Below, piece by piece: positions 16,856 through 26,098 of a stretch of 64,000 nucleotides of DNA. Origin of the DNA: Streptomyces sp. 7-21 (lineage in GTDB: Bacteria; Actinomycetota; Actinomycetes; Streptomycetales; Streptomycetaceae); the NCBI RefSeq assembly GCF_016741785.1, contig NZ_JAERRL010000008.1:1-64000 (forward strand), in the 5' to 3' direction. Each line of letters begins with the position of its first letter. Position 1 is the first letter of the stretch. Below the pieces are notes generated by a model that saw only the letters and a list, made by a program, of their open reading frames with translations, was not told the DNA's origin and ran no database searches. The translations under genes and the position numbers were made by a program.

Positions 16856-17434
16856 ATGTCGCCAGACGCACCTGACGGGGATACCGGAAACGACAGGCAG
16901 GACGGCCGGGGCGGTCCGCGCGGCGAGCGCGCCTGTGCCGCCGACGTGCTCAGCCACGCGCAGCTGCTGCGGCAGGGTGAGCGCGCGGCCTGGGCGTTGA
17001 CGCGGCTGGGGCTGAAGGCGGGCGACGCCGTGACCGTGCTGTTGCCGATGTGCCTGGAGTCGGTAGTCGTTACCCTCGCGTGCGTCCGGCTGGGCGTGCT
17101 CCGCAAGACGCTGCCCGTCACCGGCTGCCATGCCTCCCTGCGCGCTGGCATCCGCGCCAGCGGCAGCCGGGTCGTGATCAGCGCCGGGAGCTGCCTGTCC
17201 GAGGGAAAGCCGGTTCACGTCAAGGCCCGGCTCGACCGGGCGCTCGCGGACTGCCCCGGCGTCCGCAGCGTGGTGGTGGTGCCGCAGGTCGCGCGCCCGG
17301 TGCCCTGGGTGCCGGGCCGCGATCTGTGGTGGCACGAGGCCCTGGACCACGACCTGCCGCCGCTGCCCGAACCGCCCGGATGGGAACCGGGGCCTGAGGG
17401 CGCCGGCACCGCTCCCCGTACGCTGGGAGCATGA
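16856..17434 (+). CDS. Truncated acetyl-CoA-synthetase-like protein (N-terminal part only)
   Basis: A 192-aa protein matching only the segment of acetyl-CoA synthetase before the ATP-binding loop: RAAWALTRLGLKAGDAVTVLLPM, LACVRLGVLRKTLPV, SRVVISAGSCLSEGKPVHVK, LADCPGVRSVVVV and GRDLWWHEAL. The frame ends about where YTSGTTGKPKG should begin, and that motif with all later catalytic residues is missing, so it cannot adenylate a substrate. The frame is clean, with normal codon use, and its stop overlaps a conserved-looking small gene by 4 bp. It may therefore be a maintained truncated paralogue rather than a fresh pseudogene. The start ATG at 16856 has no good RBS. Confidence 0.65.
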   Translation: MSPDAPDGDTGNDRQDGRGGPRGERACAADVLSHAQLLRQGERAAWALTRLGLKAGDAVTVLLPMCLESVVVTLACVRLGVLRKTLPVTGCHASLRAGIRASGSRVVISAGSCLSEGKPVHVKARLDRALADCPGVRSVVVVPQVARPVPWVPGRDLWWHEALDHDLPPLPEPPGWEPGPEGAGTAPRTLGA

Positions 17435-17613
17435 GCAGTACCCCCCGGCGCGGCGCGGACGCCCTGGACTTCACCGATCCGCTCGATGCCCCCGCGCCCG
17501 ACGACGCCGACCTCGGCTGGGGCGGGAGCCTGCCCGCCGGTGCGGACGCGGGCAAGGATGCCGAGGAGGACCTGCGCCGCTTCCTCGACGAGAAGCCGCC
17601 CCATCACCTGTGA
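17431..17613 (+). CDS. Conserved small acidic protein (60 aa)
   Basis: Starts with ATGA overlapping the stop of the truncated synthetase, so the two are translationally coupled. The protein is acidic and low in hydrophobics, with a conserved-looking tail DLRRFLDEKPPHHL that I associate with a small Streptomyces protein. No domain, signal or membrane segment is seen. Function unknown; the C-terminal Pro-Pro-His-His-Leu end is the distinctive part. Confidence 0.65.
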   Translation: MSSTPRRGADALDFTDPLDAPAPDDADLGWGGSLPAGADAGKDAEEDLRRFLDEKPPHHL

Positions 17614-17642
17614 AGCGGCCCGCCGGGCCGTGCTGACCGGGC

Positions 17643-18221
17643 TCAGTCGCCGGAGCGCGGCCCCGGCGGCACCCGCGAGGCGCCCGCCTCGCCAGCGCCG
17701 GCGCTGGTGCCGGCGTCGGCGCTGCTGTCCCCGTTCCCGCCCTGGTCCGCCCCGGGCGCCACGCCGGTGCGCTGGGCGATCAGTTCGTCCCGGATCTCGG
17801 TCAGCAGGTCCAGCTCCGTCTTCGGCGCCGGCTCCTCGGCCGCGGCGTTGCGCCGGTCCATGATCCGCTTCAGCGGCAGGAACATCAGGAAGTACACGAC
17901 GGCCGCGGTGATCAGGAAGGTCAGCGAGGCGCTGATCACCGAGCCCCAGCGGATCGGGATACCGGAGACGATCTCGCCCGCGGCGTTCTCCTCGCAGGGG
18001 CCGCGCAGGCAGGACTCGTAGGCCTCGAGGTCCTGGGTGCCGAAGGCGCCGACCAGGGGGTTGATGACGCCCTCGACGACGGAGTTCACGATGTTGGTGA
18101 AGGCGGTGCCGACCACGACGGCGATGGCCAGCTCCATCACGTTCCCCCGCGAGATGAACTCCTTGAATCCCGCGAAGACGCCACGCGCCCCCTCGACGAA
18201 CTCCCTGCCCCGCTCCTTCAC
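17643..18221 (-). CDS. mscL: Large-conductance mechanosensitive channel MscL
   Basis: A pentameric inner-membrane emergency valve, 192 aa (longer than the roughly 136 aa of E. coli). TM1 is FISRGNVMELAIAVVVGTAF with the pore-lining glycine/alanine pattern. TM2 is SASLTFLITAAVVYFLMFLP. The cytoplasmic helix bundle starts at TELDLLTEIRDEL. The extra length is a Gly/Ser/Ala/Asp-rich C-terminal tail and a periplasmic loop with two cysteines (CLRGPCEE). It converges on the 60-aa gene. Confidence 0.93.
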   Translation of the reverse strand: MKERGREFVEGARGVFAGFKEFISRGNVMELAIAVVVGTAFTNIVNSVVEGVINPLVGAFGTQDLEAYESCLRGPCEENAAGEIVSGIPIRWGSVISASLTFLITAAVVYFLMFLPLKRIMDRRNAAAEEPAPKTELDLLTEIRDELIAQRTGVAPGADQGGNGDSSADAGTSAGAGEAGASRVPPGPRSGD

Positions 18222-18693
18222 CGCTCAGCCCTTCCCGTGACGTCCCGGCCCCTCCGGGAGACCGCCGCTCACGCTGCAACAGCAGCGGGCCCGGTGTCCA
18301 ATCGGTCACAGCCATCGCGAGGCCACCAGCTCGGTCACGGCCGCGGCCACCGCCAGCGCGGCGGCGAGCGCGGAGCGCCCGTGCCGGGCCGCGCGGCGCA
18401 GCCGCGGGCGGCCGGAAGAGATGCGGACGGGCGGAAAGGACGGCACGGCAGAGCGCGCGGCCAGCGCGGCACCGGCGGAACCAGCGGAGCGGGCGGGACG
18501 AAACCGGGCGAACCCCGCCCCCGAAACAGTACTGACGGTTCTCACACGGTCACGATGCGGGATGCCGCCAGATTCCGCCGGGCCCTGTGGACAACCCGCC
18601 GCCCACGGCACCCCCCTTCACCCGAACGAGTGAAGGGGGGTGGTGTGTCAGGGGCCGGCGGCGAGGGCCGGGGAGGGCGCGGTGCGGGCGCCG
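18222..18693. other. mscL-MTAP intergenic region with possible gene remnant
   Basis: Nearly 470 bp without a solid gene. On the minus strand an open frame from 18611 to 18306 ends in RPRLRRAARHGRSALAAALA and a short hydrophobic run before a stop. This resembles the start of a CpaB/SAF-type secreted protein whose body is missing; it has no RBS, and its only start codon lies inside a hairpin. I treat it as a probable remnant. The hairpin at 18609-18642 terminates the MTAP operon. Confidence 0.4.
18609..18642 (-). terminator. Terminator of the fmdB-MTAP operon
   Basis: CACCCCCCTTCAC and GTGAAGGGGGGTG form a perfect 13-bp stem with an 8-nt loop, 52 nt past the MTAP stop codon in its direction of transcription. 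Confidence 0.75.
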
Positions 18694-19542
18694 TCAGGGC
18701 AGTTCGATGCCGGGAAGCTGCCCGCCCAGCGCGGACGCGCACGCGCACGACCGGTCCGCGGTCTCAGGCAGCCGCGCCACCACGTCGAAGAGGACCGTGC
18801 GCAGCCGGTCCACGTTCCGCGCGAAGACTTCCAGCACCTCCCCGTGCGAGACGCCCTCGCCCGCCTCGGCCCCGGCGTCGAGGTCCGTCACCAGGGCTAT
18901 CGACGTGTAGCAGAGCTCCAGCTCCCGGGCGAGCACCGCCTCCGGGTGCCCGGTCATGCCGACGACGGACCAGCCCTGCGCCGCGTGCCACTGCGACTCG
19001 GCGCGCGTGGAGAAGCGCGGCCCCTCGATGACGCACATGGTGCCGCCGTCGACGGCCTCCCAGCCCGCGTCGCGCGCGGCGGCCAGCGCGGCCTGGCGGC
19101 CCGCCGGGCAGTAGGGGTCGGCGAACGTGACGTGCACCACGTTCGGGGTCTGGCCGTCCGGCCGCCGCTGCCCGTCGTAGTAGCTCGAGGCCCTGCTCTT
19201 GGTGCGGTCCACAAGCTGGTCGGGGATGAGCAGGGTGCCCGGCCCGTAGTCGGGGCGCAGCCCGCCGACGGCGCAGGGCCCGAGCACCTGCCGCACGCCC
19301 AGCGAGCGGAGCGCCCACATGTTGGCCCGGTAGTTGATCAGGTGCGGCGGCAGGCGGTGGTCACGCCCGTGCCGCGGCAGGAAGGCCACCCGGCGGCCCG
19401 AGACCTCGCCCACGAACAGCGCGTCGCTCGGCGCCCCGTACGGGGTGTCCACCGTCACCTCGGTGACGTCCTCCAGGAACGAGTAGAACCCGGAGCCGCC
19501 GATCACCCCTATGCCGGCGCGCGGGGCGGAGTCCTGGCTCAT
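18694..19542 (-). CDS. S-methyl-5'-thioadenosine phosphorylase (MTAP)
   Basis: Cleaves methylthioadenosine with phosphate to adenine and methylthioribose-1-phosphate in methionine/polyamine salvage. 282 aa, in the PNP/MTAP fold. Motifs: GIGVIGGSGFYSF at the N-terminus (phosphate-binding), FLPRHGRDHRLPPHLINYRAN, VDGGTMCVIEGPRFSTRAES (ribose/methylthio site) and VVGMTGHPEAVLARELELCY. The ATG at 19542 overlaps the FmdB stop (ATGA), so expression is coupled. A longer frame extends upstream but is only the antisense-like shadow of the FmdB serine tract. Confidence 0.93.
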   Translation of the reverse strand: MSQDSAPRAGIGVIGGSGFYSFLEDVTEVTVDTPYGAPSDALFVGEVSGRRVAFLPRHGRDHRLPPHLINYRANMWALRSLGVRQVLGPCAVGGLRPDYGPGTLLIPDQLVDRTKSRASSYYDGQRRPDGQTPNVVHVTFADPYCPAGRQAALAAARDAGWEAVDGGTMCVIEGPRFSTRAESQWHAAQGWSVVGMTGHPEAVLARELELCYTSIALVTDLDAGAEAGEGVSHGEVLEVFARNVDRLRTVLFDVVARLPETADRSCACASALGGQLPGIELP

Positions 19543-19838
19543 GCGGCGGAGGCCGTCGTGCCCGACTTCGAGGACGAGCTCGAGGAGCCGGACGAGTCCT
19601 TGGAGCCGCTGCTCGAGTTCGACGAGGAGCTGCTGGACGAGGACGACGAAGACGACGACGCGTTGCGGCTGTCGTTCCGGTAGAAGCCGGAACCCTTGAA
19701 CACGATGCCGACCGCCGAGAACACCTTCTGGAGGCGCCCCTTGCAGGACGGGCACTCGGTGAGGGCGTCATCGGTGAACTTCTGCACCACTTCGAGGCCC
19801 TCATGGCACTCGGTGCACTTGTACTGGTAGGTCGGCAC
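19539..19838 (-). CDS. FmdB-family zinc-ribbon protein with polyserine tail
   Basis: A 99-aa regulator-like protein: PTYQYKCTECHEG and ECPSCKG provide the CxxC...CxxC zinc ribbon in the first 40 residues. The family motif VGIVFKGSGFYRND follows, then about 40 residues dominated by serine. The start is the GTG at 19838, placed 7 nt after a perfect AGGAGG. An upstream ATG would add residues no FmdB has. Its stop overlaps MTAP. FmdB proteins are thought to be regulatory; the target here is unknown. Confidence 0.88.
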   Translation of the reverse strand: MPTYQYKCTECHEGLEVVQKFTDDALTECPSCKGRLQKVFSAVGIVFKGSGFYRNDSRNASSSSSSSSSSSSSNSSSGSKDSSGSSSSSSKSGTTASAA

Positions 19839-19966
19839 GTCTTCCTCCTGGCACTCTTCCTCTGCGAGTGCTAACGACGCTCCATCGTGCAACATTCCCG
19901 CCCCTCACGTCTACCGCGGCCCCGCTTCCCGGCCGCCGCGGCCCCCCGTCCGGCAGCACCGGCCCG

Positions 19967-21505
19967 TCAGCGCTCCCCGGGCTCCCCGGGCTCCCCGGGC
20001 TCGCCGTACCCCAGCCACCCCGCCAGCTTGCCGCCCCGCCCCACCGCCAGCAGCCGCCGCTCCGCCGCGTCCCGCACCTGGTCCGTCGCCACCACCAGCA
20101 GCTCGTCCCCCCGCCGCAGCACGGTCGTCGGCCGTGGCACGAAGCTCTCGCCGTCGCGCACCACCAGCATCACCGCGGCCCCCGGCGGCAGCCGCAGCTC
20201 CGCCACCTCCACGCCGTGCATCAGCGAGTTCTCCCGGATCGCCACCGACAGCAGATGCCCCCGCAGCCGGTCCAGCGGCGCCGACTCGATGTCCACGTCC
20301 ACGGCCCGCCCGCCCTCCTCCCCCAGCCGCAGCCGCCGCGCCACCCACGGCAGCGTCGGCCCCTGCACCAGCGTGTAGACCACGACCAGCACGAAGACGA
20401 TGTTGAAGATCCGGTCGCTGTCCGCCACCCCGGCCCCCACCGGGATCGTCGCCAGCACGATCGGCACGGCCCCCCGCAGCCCGGCCCACGACAGCATCGC
20501 CTGGTCCCGCCACGGCCGCCGGAACGGCACCAGGCACAGCACCACCGACAGCGGCCGCGCCAGCAGCGTCAGCGCCCCGCCGATCACCACCGCCCGCCAG
20601 GCGTCCCGCCACAGTTCCGAGGGCTCGGCCAGCAGCCCCAGCAGCACGAACAGCCCGATCTGCGCCAGCCACGCCATCGCGTCCGAGAACCCCCGCGTCG
20701 CCGGGCCGTGCGGCAGCCGCGCGTTCCCCAGCACGATGCCCGCCACGTAGGTGGCCAGGAAGCCGCTGCCGTTCACGAGCGCGCCCCCGGCGTACGCCAG
20801 CACGCACAGCGCGAGCACCGCGATCGGGTACAGCCCCGCGGCCGGGAGCGCCACATGCCGCAGCGCCAGCTCCCCCAGCCGCCCCACCACCAGCCCCATC
20901 ACCAGGCCGAGGGCCAGCTGGCCGGCCAGCATGCCGGGCAGCACCAGCCACCGCTCCGCCCCCTGCGCCGCCCCCGCCCCGTCCAGGCCCGAGAACGCCA
21001 CGACGAGCAGCACCACCGGCGCGTCGTTGAACCCGGACTCCGCCTCCAGCAGCCCGCGCAGCCGCCGCGGCAGCGGCATCCGCCGCAGCACGGAGAACAC
21101 GGCCGCCGCGTCCGTCGAGGACACCACCGCCCCCATCACCAGCGCCGCCCGCCACTCCAGGCCCGCGAGATAGTGCGCCGCGGCGGCCGTGACGCCGACG
21201 CTGATCAGCACGCCCACCGTGGCCAGCACCGCCGCCTCCGGCGCCGACGGCCTGATGTCCTTCCACCGCGTGCTCAGCCCGCCCTCGGCCAGGATCACCA
21301 CCAGCGCCGCGTAGCCGAGCACCTGGGTCAGCTCCGCGTCCCGGAAGTCCACCCCGAGCCCGTCGTGCCCCAGCAGCAGCCCGATGCCCAGGTACAGCAG
21401 CAGCGACGGCAGCCCGCTGCGGGACGTCAGGCGCACCGCGGCGACCGCCACCAGCAGGACCAGAGCGCAGGCGAGCAGCAGCGCGTTGAGGCGGTCGACA
21501 GTCAG
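19967..21505 (-). CDS. CPA1-type potassium/proton antiporter (NhaP2-like) with C-terminal RCK_C domain
   Basis: A 512-aa membrane exchanger with about 12 TM segments and the CPA1 ion-path motifs GAVVSSTDAAAVFSVL, LEAESGFNDAPVV and LRGAVPIVLAT. A cytoplasmic TrkA_C-like domain follows (ELRLPPGAAVMLVVRDGE, LRRGDELLVVAT). The most family-like start is an unusual CTG at 21505 (CTG ACT GTC GAC), 8 nt after AGGAAGG. The in-frame ATG at 21607 adds 34 residues lacking any signal and out of line with homologues. The protein ends in a GEPGEPGEPGER repeat. Divergent from the penicillin acylase gene. Confidence 0.88.
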   Translation of the reverse strand: MTVDRLNALLLACALVLLVAVAAVRLTSRSGLPSLLLYLGIGLLLGHDGLGVDFRDAELTQVLGYAALVVILAEGGLSTRWKDIRPSAPEAAVLATVGVLISVGVTAAAAHYLAGLEWRAALVMGAVVSSTDAAAVFSVLRRMPLPRRLRGLLEAESGFNDAPVVLLVVAFSGLDGAGAAQGAERWLVLPGMLAGQLALGLVMGLVVGRLGELALRHVALPAAGLYPIAVLALCVLAYAGGALVNGSGFLATYVAGIVLGNARLPHGPATRGFSDAMAWLAQIGLFVLLGLLAEPSELWRDAWRAVVIGGALTLLARPLSVVLCLVPFRRPWRDQAMLSWAGLRGAVPIVLATIPVGAGVADSDRIFNIVFVLVVVYTLVQGPTLPWVARRLRLGEEGGRAVDVDIESAPLDRLRGHLLSVAIRENSLMHGVEVAELRLPPGAAVMLVVRDGESFVPRPTTVLRRGDELLVVATDQVRDAAERRLLAVGRGGKLAGWLGYGEPGEPGEPGER

Positions 21506-21687
21506 TGGTGAATCCTTCCTGCCGGGGGTGTACCGGACGGACCCGTCCGGGCAATTCACGCCCTTTGCGCAGAATTTACCAGTAGACGAACGCTCCGGCC
21601 CGTCCACGTGACTCCCCGTAGGCTCACCCCAGTGGCCGTATGTCTATGGTTGCTTCCAACCGCTTGGCTGCCCTGTGAAGGACAGAG

Positions 21688-24405
21688 ATGCCCCGCTCCA
21701 AGAAGCCCAGGCGACGCGGTCGTCTGATCGCGCTCGCTCTCGTCATGCTCCTCGTGGCCGGGCTCGGCTACGGGGCCTACTGGAGCGTGAGCACCGTCAG
21801 AGCCTCGTACCCGCAGGTGGCGGGGGAGCTCACGCTGCCCGGTCTGTCGGCCCCCGTCACCGTCAGACGCGACGGCAACGGCATTCCGCACGTGTACGCG
21901 GACACCCCTGAGGACCTCTTCCGCGCGCAGGGCTTCGTCCACGCCCAGGACCGCTTCTGGGAGATGGACGTGCGGCGCCACACCACCGCCGGCCGGCTCT
22001 CAGAGATGTTCGGCGAGAGCCAGGTCGAGACCGACGCCTTCCTGCGCACCCTCGGCTGGCACGACGTGGCGCGGCAGGAGTACGAGAACGAGCTGTCGGA
22101 GGAGACCAAGCGCTACCTCCAGGCGTACACCGACGGCGTCAACGCCTACCTGGAGGAGCGCAGCGGCGCCGGGCTGTCCGTCGAGTACGCCGCCCTCAGC
22201 TTCCAGAACGACTACTCCCCCGAGCCGTGGAGCCCCATCGACTCGGTCGCCTGGCTGAAGGCCATGGCCTGGGACCTCTCCGGCAACATGCAGGAGGAGA
22301 TCGACCGGGCGCTGATGGCCGGGCGGCTGAGCGAGGACCAGATCGCCGAGCTGTACCCCGACTACCCCTACGACCGGCACCACCCGATCGTCCGCGAGCC
22401 CGGCGACGAGAGCACCCCGTCCTACGCGGGCACCTACGACCCCTCGGCCGACCCGGACGCCCGCACCGGCGACGACGCCGCCGGCCTGACCACGCAGCTG
22501 GCCGGGCTGTCCGAGAGCCTGGACGCGCTGCCCGACATGCTCGGCACCAACGGCGCGGGCATCGGCTCGAACTCCTGGGTCGTCTCCGGCGAGTACACCA
22601 CCACCGGCCTGCCGCTGCTGGCCAACGACCCGCACCTGGCGCCGAGCCTGCCGTCCGTCTGGTACCAGATGGGCCTGCACTGCAACGAGCTCAGCGACGA
22701 CTGCCCGTTCGACGTCTCCGGCTTCACGTTCTCCGGCATGCCGGGCGTCGTCATCGGGCACAACCAGTCCATCGCCTGGGGCATGACCAACCTGGACGCG
22801 GACGTCACCGACCTGCGTCTGGAGAAGCTCGACGACGGCAACTACCTGCGCGACGGCGAGTGGGTCCCCTATGAGACGCGGACCGAGACCATCGAGGTCG
22901 CCGGCGGCGAGGCCCGCGAGATCACCGTGCGTGCCACGGAGAACGGCCCGATCCTGTCCGACCGCGAGTCCCAGCTGACCGGCGTCGGCGCGACGGCGCC
23001 CGTGGACTCCGACGCGCCGGACCGCGGCAGCGGCTACGCCGTGTCCCTGAGCTGGACGGCCCTGACGCCCTCCCGCACCATGGACGCGGTCTTCAGCCTC
23101 AACGCCGCCACCGACTTCGACGAGTTCCGGGCGGCCGCGCGCGACTTCGCCGTTCCCTCGCAGAACCTCATCTACGCCGACACCGAGGGCAACATCGGCT
23201 ACCAGGCCCCCGGCCAGATACCGGTGCGCGGTCAGGGCGACGGCAGCTTCCCCTCCCCCGGCTGGGACTCCTCCTACGACTGGACCGGGTACATCCCGCA
23301 GGAGGACCTGCCCTGGGAGTTCAACCCCGAGCGCGGCTACATCGTCACCGCCAACCAGCCGGTCATCGACCCCAGCGAGTACGACTACCACCTGACGAGC
23401 GACTGGAGCTACGGCACCCGCAGCCAGCGCATCGAGGAGCTGATCCTCGACACCATCGAGGACGGCGGCAAGATCTCGCTGCGCGACATGCAGGAGATCC
23501 AGCTCGACAACCACAACGCCATCGCCGAGCTGCTCGTGCCCTACCTGCTCGACGTGGAGATCTCCGACCCCTACATCCGCGAGGCGCAGGACCTGCTGCG
23601 GGACTGGGACTACTCCCAGTCCTCCGACTCGCCCGGCGCCGCCTACTTCAACGCGGTGTGGCGCAACCTGCTCCAGCTCGCCTTCGGCAACAAGCTGCCC
23701 AAGGAGCTGCGCGTCGAGGGCCAGTGCCTGCTCGTCCGCCCGGCCGACGACTCGCAGCCCATCGAGGACCTCGACGGCGGCGTGCGGCTCATCGAGGAGT
23801 GCGGCGAGCGGTCACCCGGCAGGGCCCAGCCGGACGGGGGCGACCGCTGGTTCGAGGTGGTGCGCGGCATCATCGAGGACCAGGACAACGAGTGGTGGCA
23901 GACCCCGGCCACCGCCACCCAGCCCGGCGCCGACACCCGCGACGAGCTGCTGCGCCGCGCCATGCGTGACGCCCGCTACGAGCTGACCGCCGAGCTGGGC
24001 AAGGACATCACCACCTGGAACTGGGGCCGCCTGCACCGCCTGATGCTGAACAACCAGACGCTCGGCACCGAAGGCCCCGGCCCGGTGCAGTGGCTGCTCA
24101 ACCGCGGCCCGTGGAACCTCTCCGGCGGTTCCGACGCCGTGAACGCCAGCGCCTGGAATGCCGCGGGCGGCTACGACATCACCTCGGTGCCGTCCATGCG
24201 GATGATCGTCAGCCTGGGTGATTTCAACGAGTCGCTGTGGATCAACCTCACCGGGGCGTCAGGACACACCTACCACCCCCACTACACCGACCAGACCGAC
24301 CTGTGGGCACGCGGCGAGTACCTGACGTGGGCACACGGGCCGGGTGCCGTCGAGGACGCCACCGCCGACACGCTGACGCTGACGCCCGCCGAGGACGACG
24401 GCTAG
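21688..24405 (+). CDS. Penicillin-acylase-family Ntn hydrolase (cell-surface)
   Basis: A 905-aa amidase precursor. It begins with a basic head and one hydrophobic segment (LIALALVMLLVAGLGYGAYW), an uncleaved anchor or signal. The alpha chain contains VRRDGNGIPHVYADTPEDLF and AQDRFWEMD. Self-cleavage is expected before Ser294 in GIGSNSWVVSG, generating the catalytic N-terminal serine of the beta chain. ANDPHLAPSLPSVWYQM and the late SGQSG-like region (SLGDFNESLW) follow. Relatives deacylate beta-lactams, acyl-homoserine lactones or lipopeptides; substrate not deducible. It converges with the cyclo-ligase gene, overlapping it by 4 bp. Confidence 0.9.
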   Translation: MPRSKKPRRRGRLIALALVMLLVAGLGYGAYWSVSTVRASYPQVAGELTLPGLSAPVTVRRDGNGIPHVYADTPEDLFRAQGFVHAQDRFWEMDVRRHTTAGRLSEMFGESQVETDAFLRTLGWHDVARQEYENELSEETKRYLQAYTDGVNAYLEERSGAGLSVEYAALSFQNDYSPEPWSPIDSVAWLKAMAWDLSGNMQEEIDRALMAGRLSEDQIAELYPDYPYDRHHPIVREPGDESTPSYAGTYDPSADPDARTGDDAAGLTTQLAGLSESLDALPDMLGTNGAGIGSNSWVVSGEYTTTGLPLLANDPHLAPSLPSVWYQMGLHCNELSDDCPFDVSGFTFSGMPGVVIGHNQSIAWGMTNLDADVTDLRLEKLDDGNYLRDGEWVPYETRTETIEVAGGEAREITVRATENGPILSDRESQLTGVGATAPVDSDAPDRGSGYAVSLSWTALTPSRTMDAVFSLNAATDFDEFRAAARDFAVPSQNLIYADTEGNIGYQAPGQIPVRGQGDGSFPSPGWDSSYDWTGYIPQEDLPWEFNPERGYIVTANQPVIDPSEYDYHLTSDWSYGTRSQRIEELILDTIEDGGKISLRDMQEIQLDNHNAIAELLVPYLLDVEISDPYIREAQDLLRDWDYSQSSDSPGAAYFNAVWRNLLQLAFGNKLPKELRVEGQCLLVRPADDSQPIEDLDGGVRLIEECGERSPGRAQPDGGDRWFEVVRGIIEDQDNEWWQTPATATQPGADTRDELLRRAMRDARYELTAELGKDITTWNWGRLHRLMLNNQTLGTEGPGPVQWLLNRGPWNLSGGSDAVNASAWNAAGGYDITSVPSMRMIVSLGDFNESLWINLTGASGHTYHPHYTDQTDLWARGEYLTWAHGPGAVEDATADTLTLTPAEDDG

Positions 24406-25043
24406 GGCGTGTGGCCCGGCCCGTGCGGCGCGAACCGGTGCACGCCCTCGGGAGTGACGGCGGCGTGCACCGGCCGGTCGTGCGGCTCGCGCGGCAGCTC
24501 GTCCACCACCTCGTGCCCGTACACGAGCGTCACCAGCGCCGGCGGACCGGCCGTGGCCGCCAGCCGCTGGAGCACCCGGTCGTAGCTGCCGCCGCCGCGC
24601 CCGATCCGCACGCCCCGGCGGTCCACCGCCACGCCCGGCAGCAGCACCACCCCGGCCGCCGCCACCGCCTCGCGGCCCAGCCGGGCGCCCGCGGGCTCCA
24701 GCAGCCGGGCCCGCCCCGACCGCTCCGACTCCACCAGCCGGCCGGGGCCCTCGAACGGAGCCCAGTCCAGGTCGTCGTCCTCCCGCAGCACCGGCAGCAG
24801 CACCCGGGTGCCGCGCTCCCGAAGCTCGGCCAGCAGCCGGGTGGTCCGCGGCTCGTGCCCCACCGACACGTACGCGGCGACCGTGCCGGCGTCCGCCACC
24901 TCCGGCAGGCCGAGCACCCGGCGCGCCAGCGCCTCGCCGGCCTGCGCCACCTCCTCGTCCGCCATGGCCGCCCGCACCGCCAGCAGATCCCGCCTGACCT
25001 CGCGCTTCCGCCGCCTCAACGCCTCCGTGCCCGCGTCATCCAC
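24402..25043 (-). CDS. 5-formyltetrahydrofolate cyclo-ligase
   Basis: Converts 5-formyl-THF with ATP to 5,10-methenyl-THF, returning folate to one-carbon metabolism. 213 aa. Family features: an N-terminal KREVRRDLLAVRAAM helix, VAAYVSVGHEPRT, LLPGVAVDRRGVRIGRGGGSYDR (the ATP-binding GRGGGxYDR motif) and LVYGHEVVDELPREPHD. The start is the GTG at 25043 behind GAAGGGAG. Divergent from galU across 143 bp. Confidence 0.9.
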   Translation of the reverse strand: MDDAGTEALRRRKREVRRDLLAVRAAMADEEVAQAGEALARRVLGLPEVADAGTVAAYVSVGHEPRTTRLLAELRERGTRVLLPVLREDDDLDWAPFEGPGRLVESERSGRARLLEPAGARLGREAVAAAGVVLLPGVAVDRRGVRIGRGGGSYDRVLQRLAATAGPPALVTLVYGHEVVDELPREPHDRPVHAAVTPEGVHRFAPHGPGHTP

Positions 25044-25186
25044 GCTGTCCCGCCGCTCCCTTCACGCGTTCTGGCTCGCTTCTCTGGCAGCATGACCAGA
25101 TCACGACCACATCAAAATCCCACATAGCATGACGCACGCCAGCAAAGTTCCCCTCCGTAACCGACCCGCTGGATAGAGTGACCGCC

Positions 25187-26090
<904 letters not shown>

Positions 26091-26098
<8 letters not shown>

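Noticed and set aside
18306..18611. A 101-aa minus-strand gene after MTAP
   Set aside because: Its only start codon lies within the terminator hairpin, no RBS; kept only as a possible remnant.
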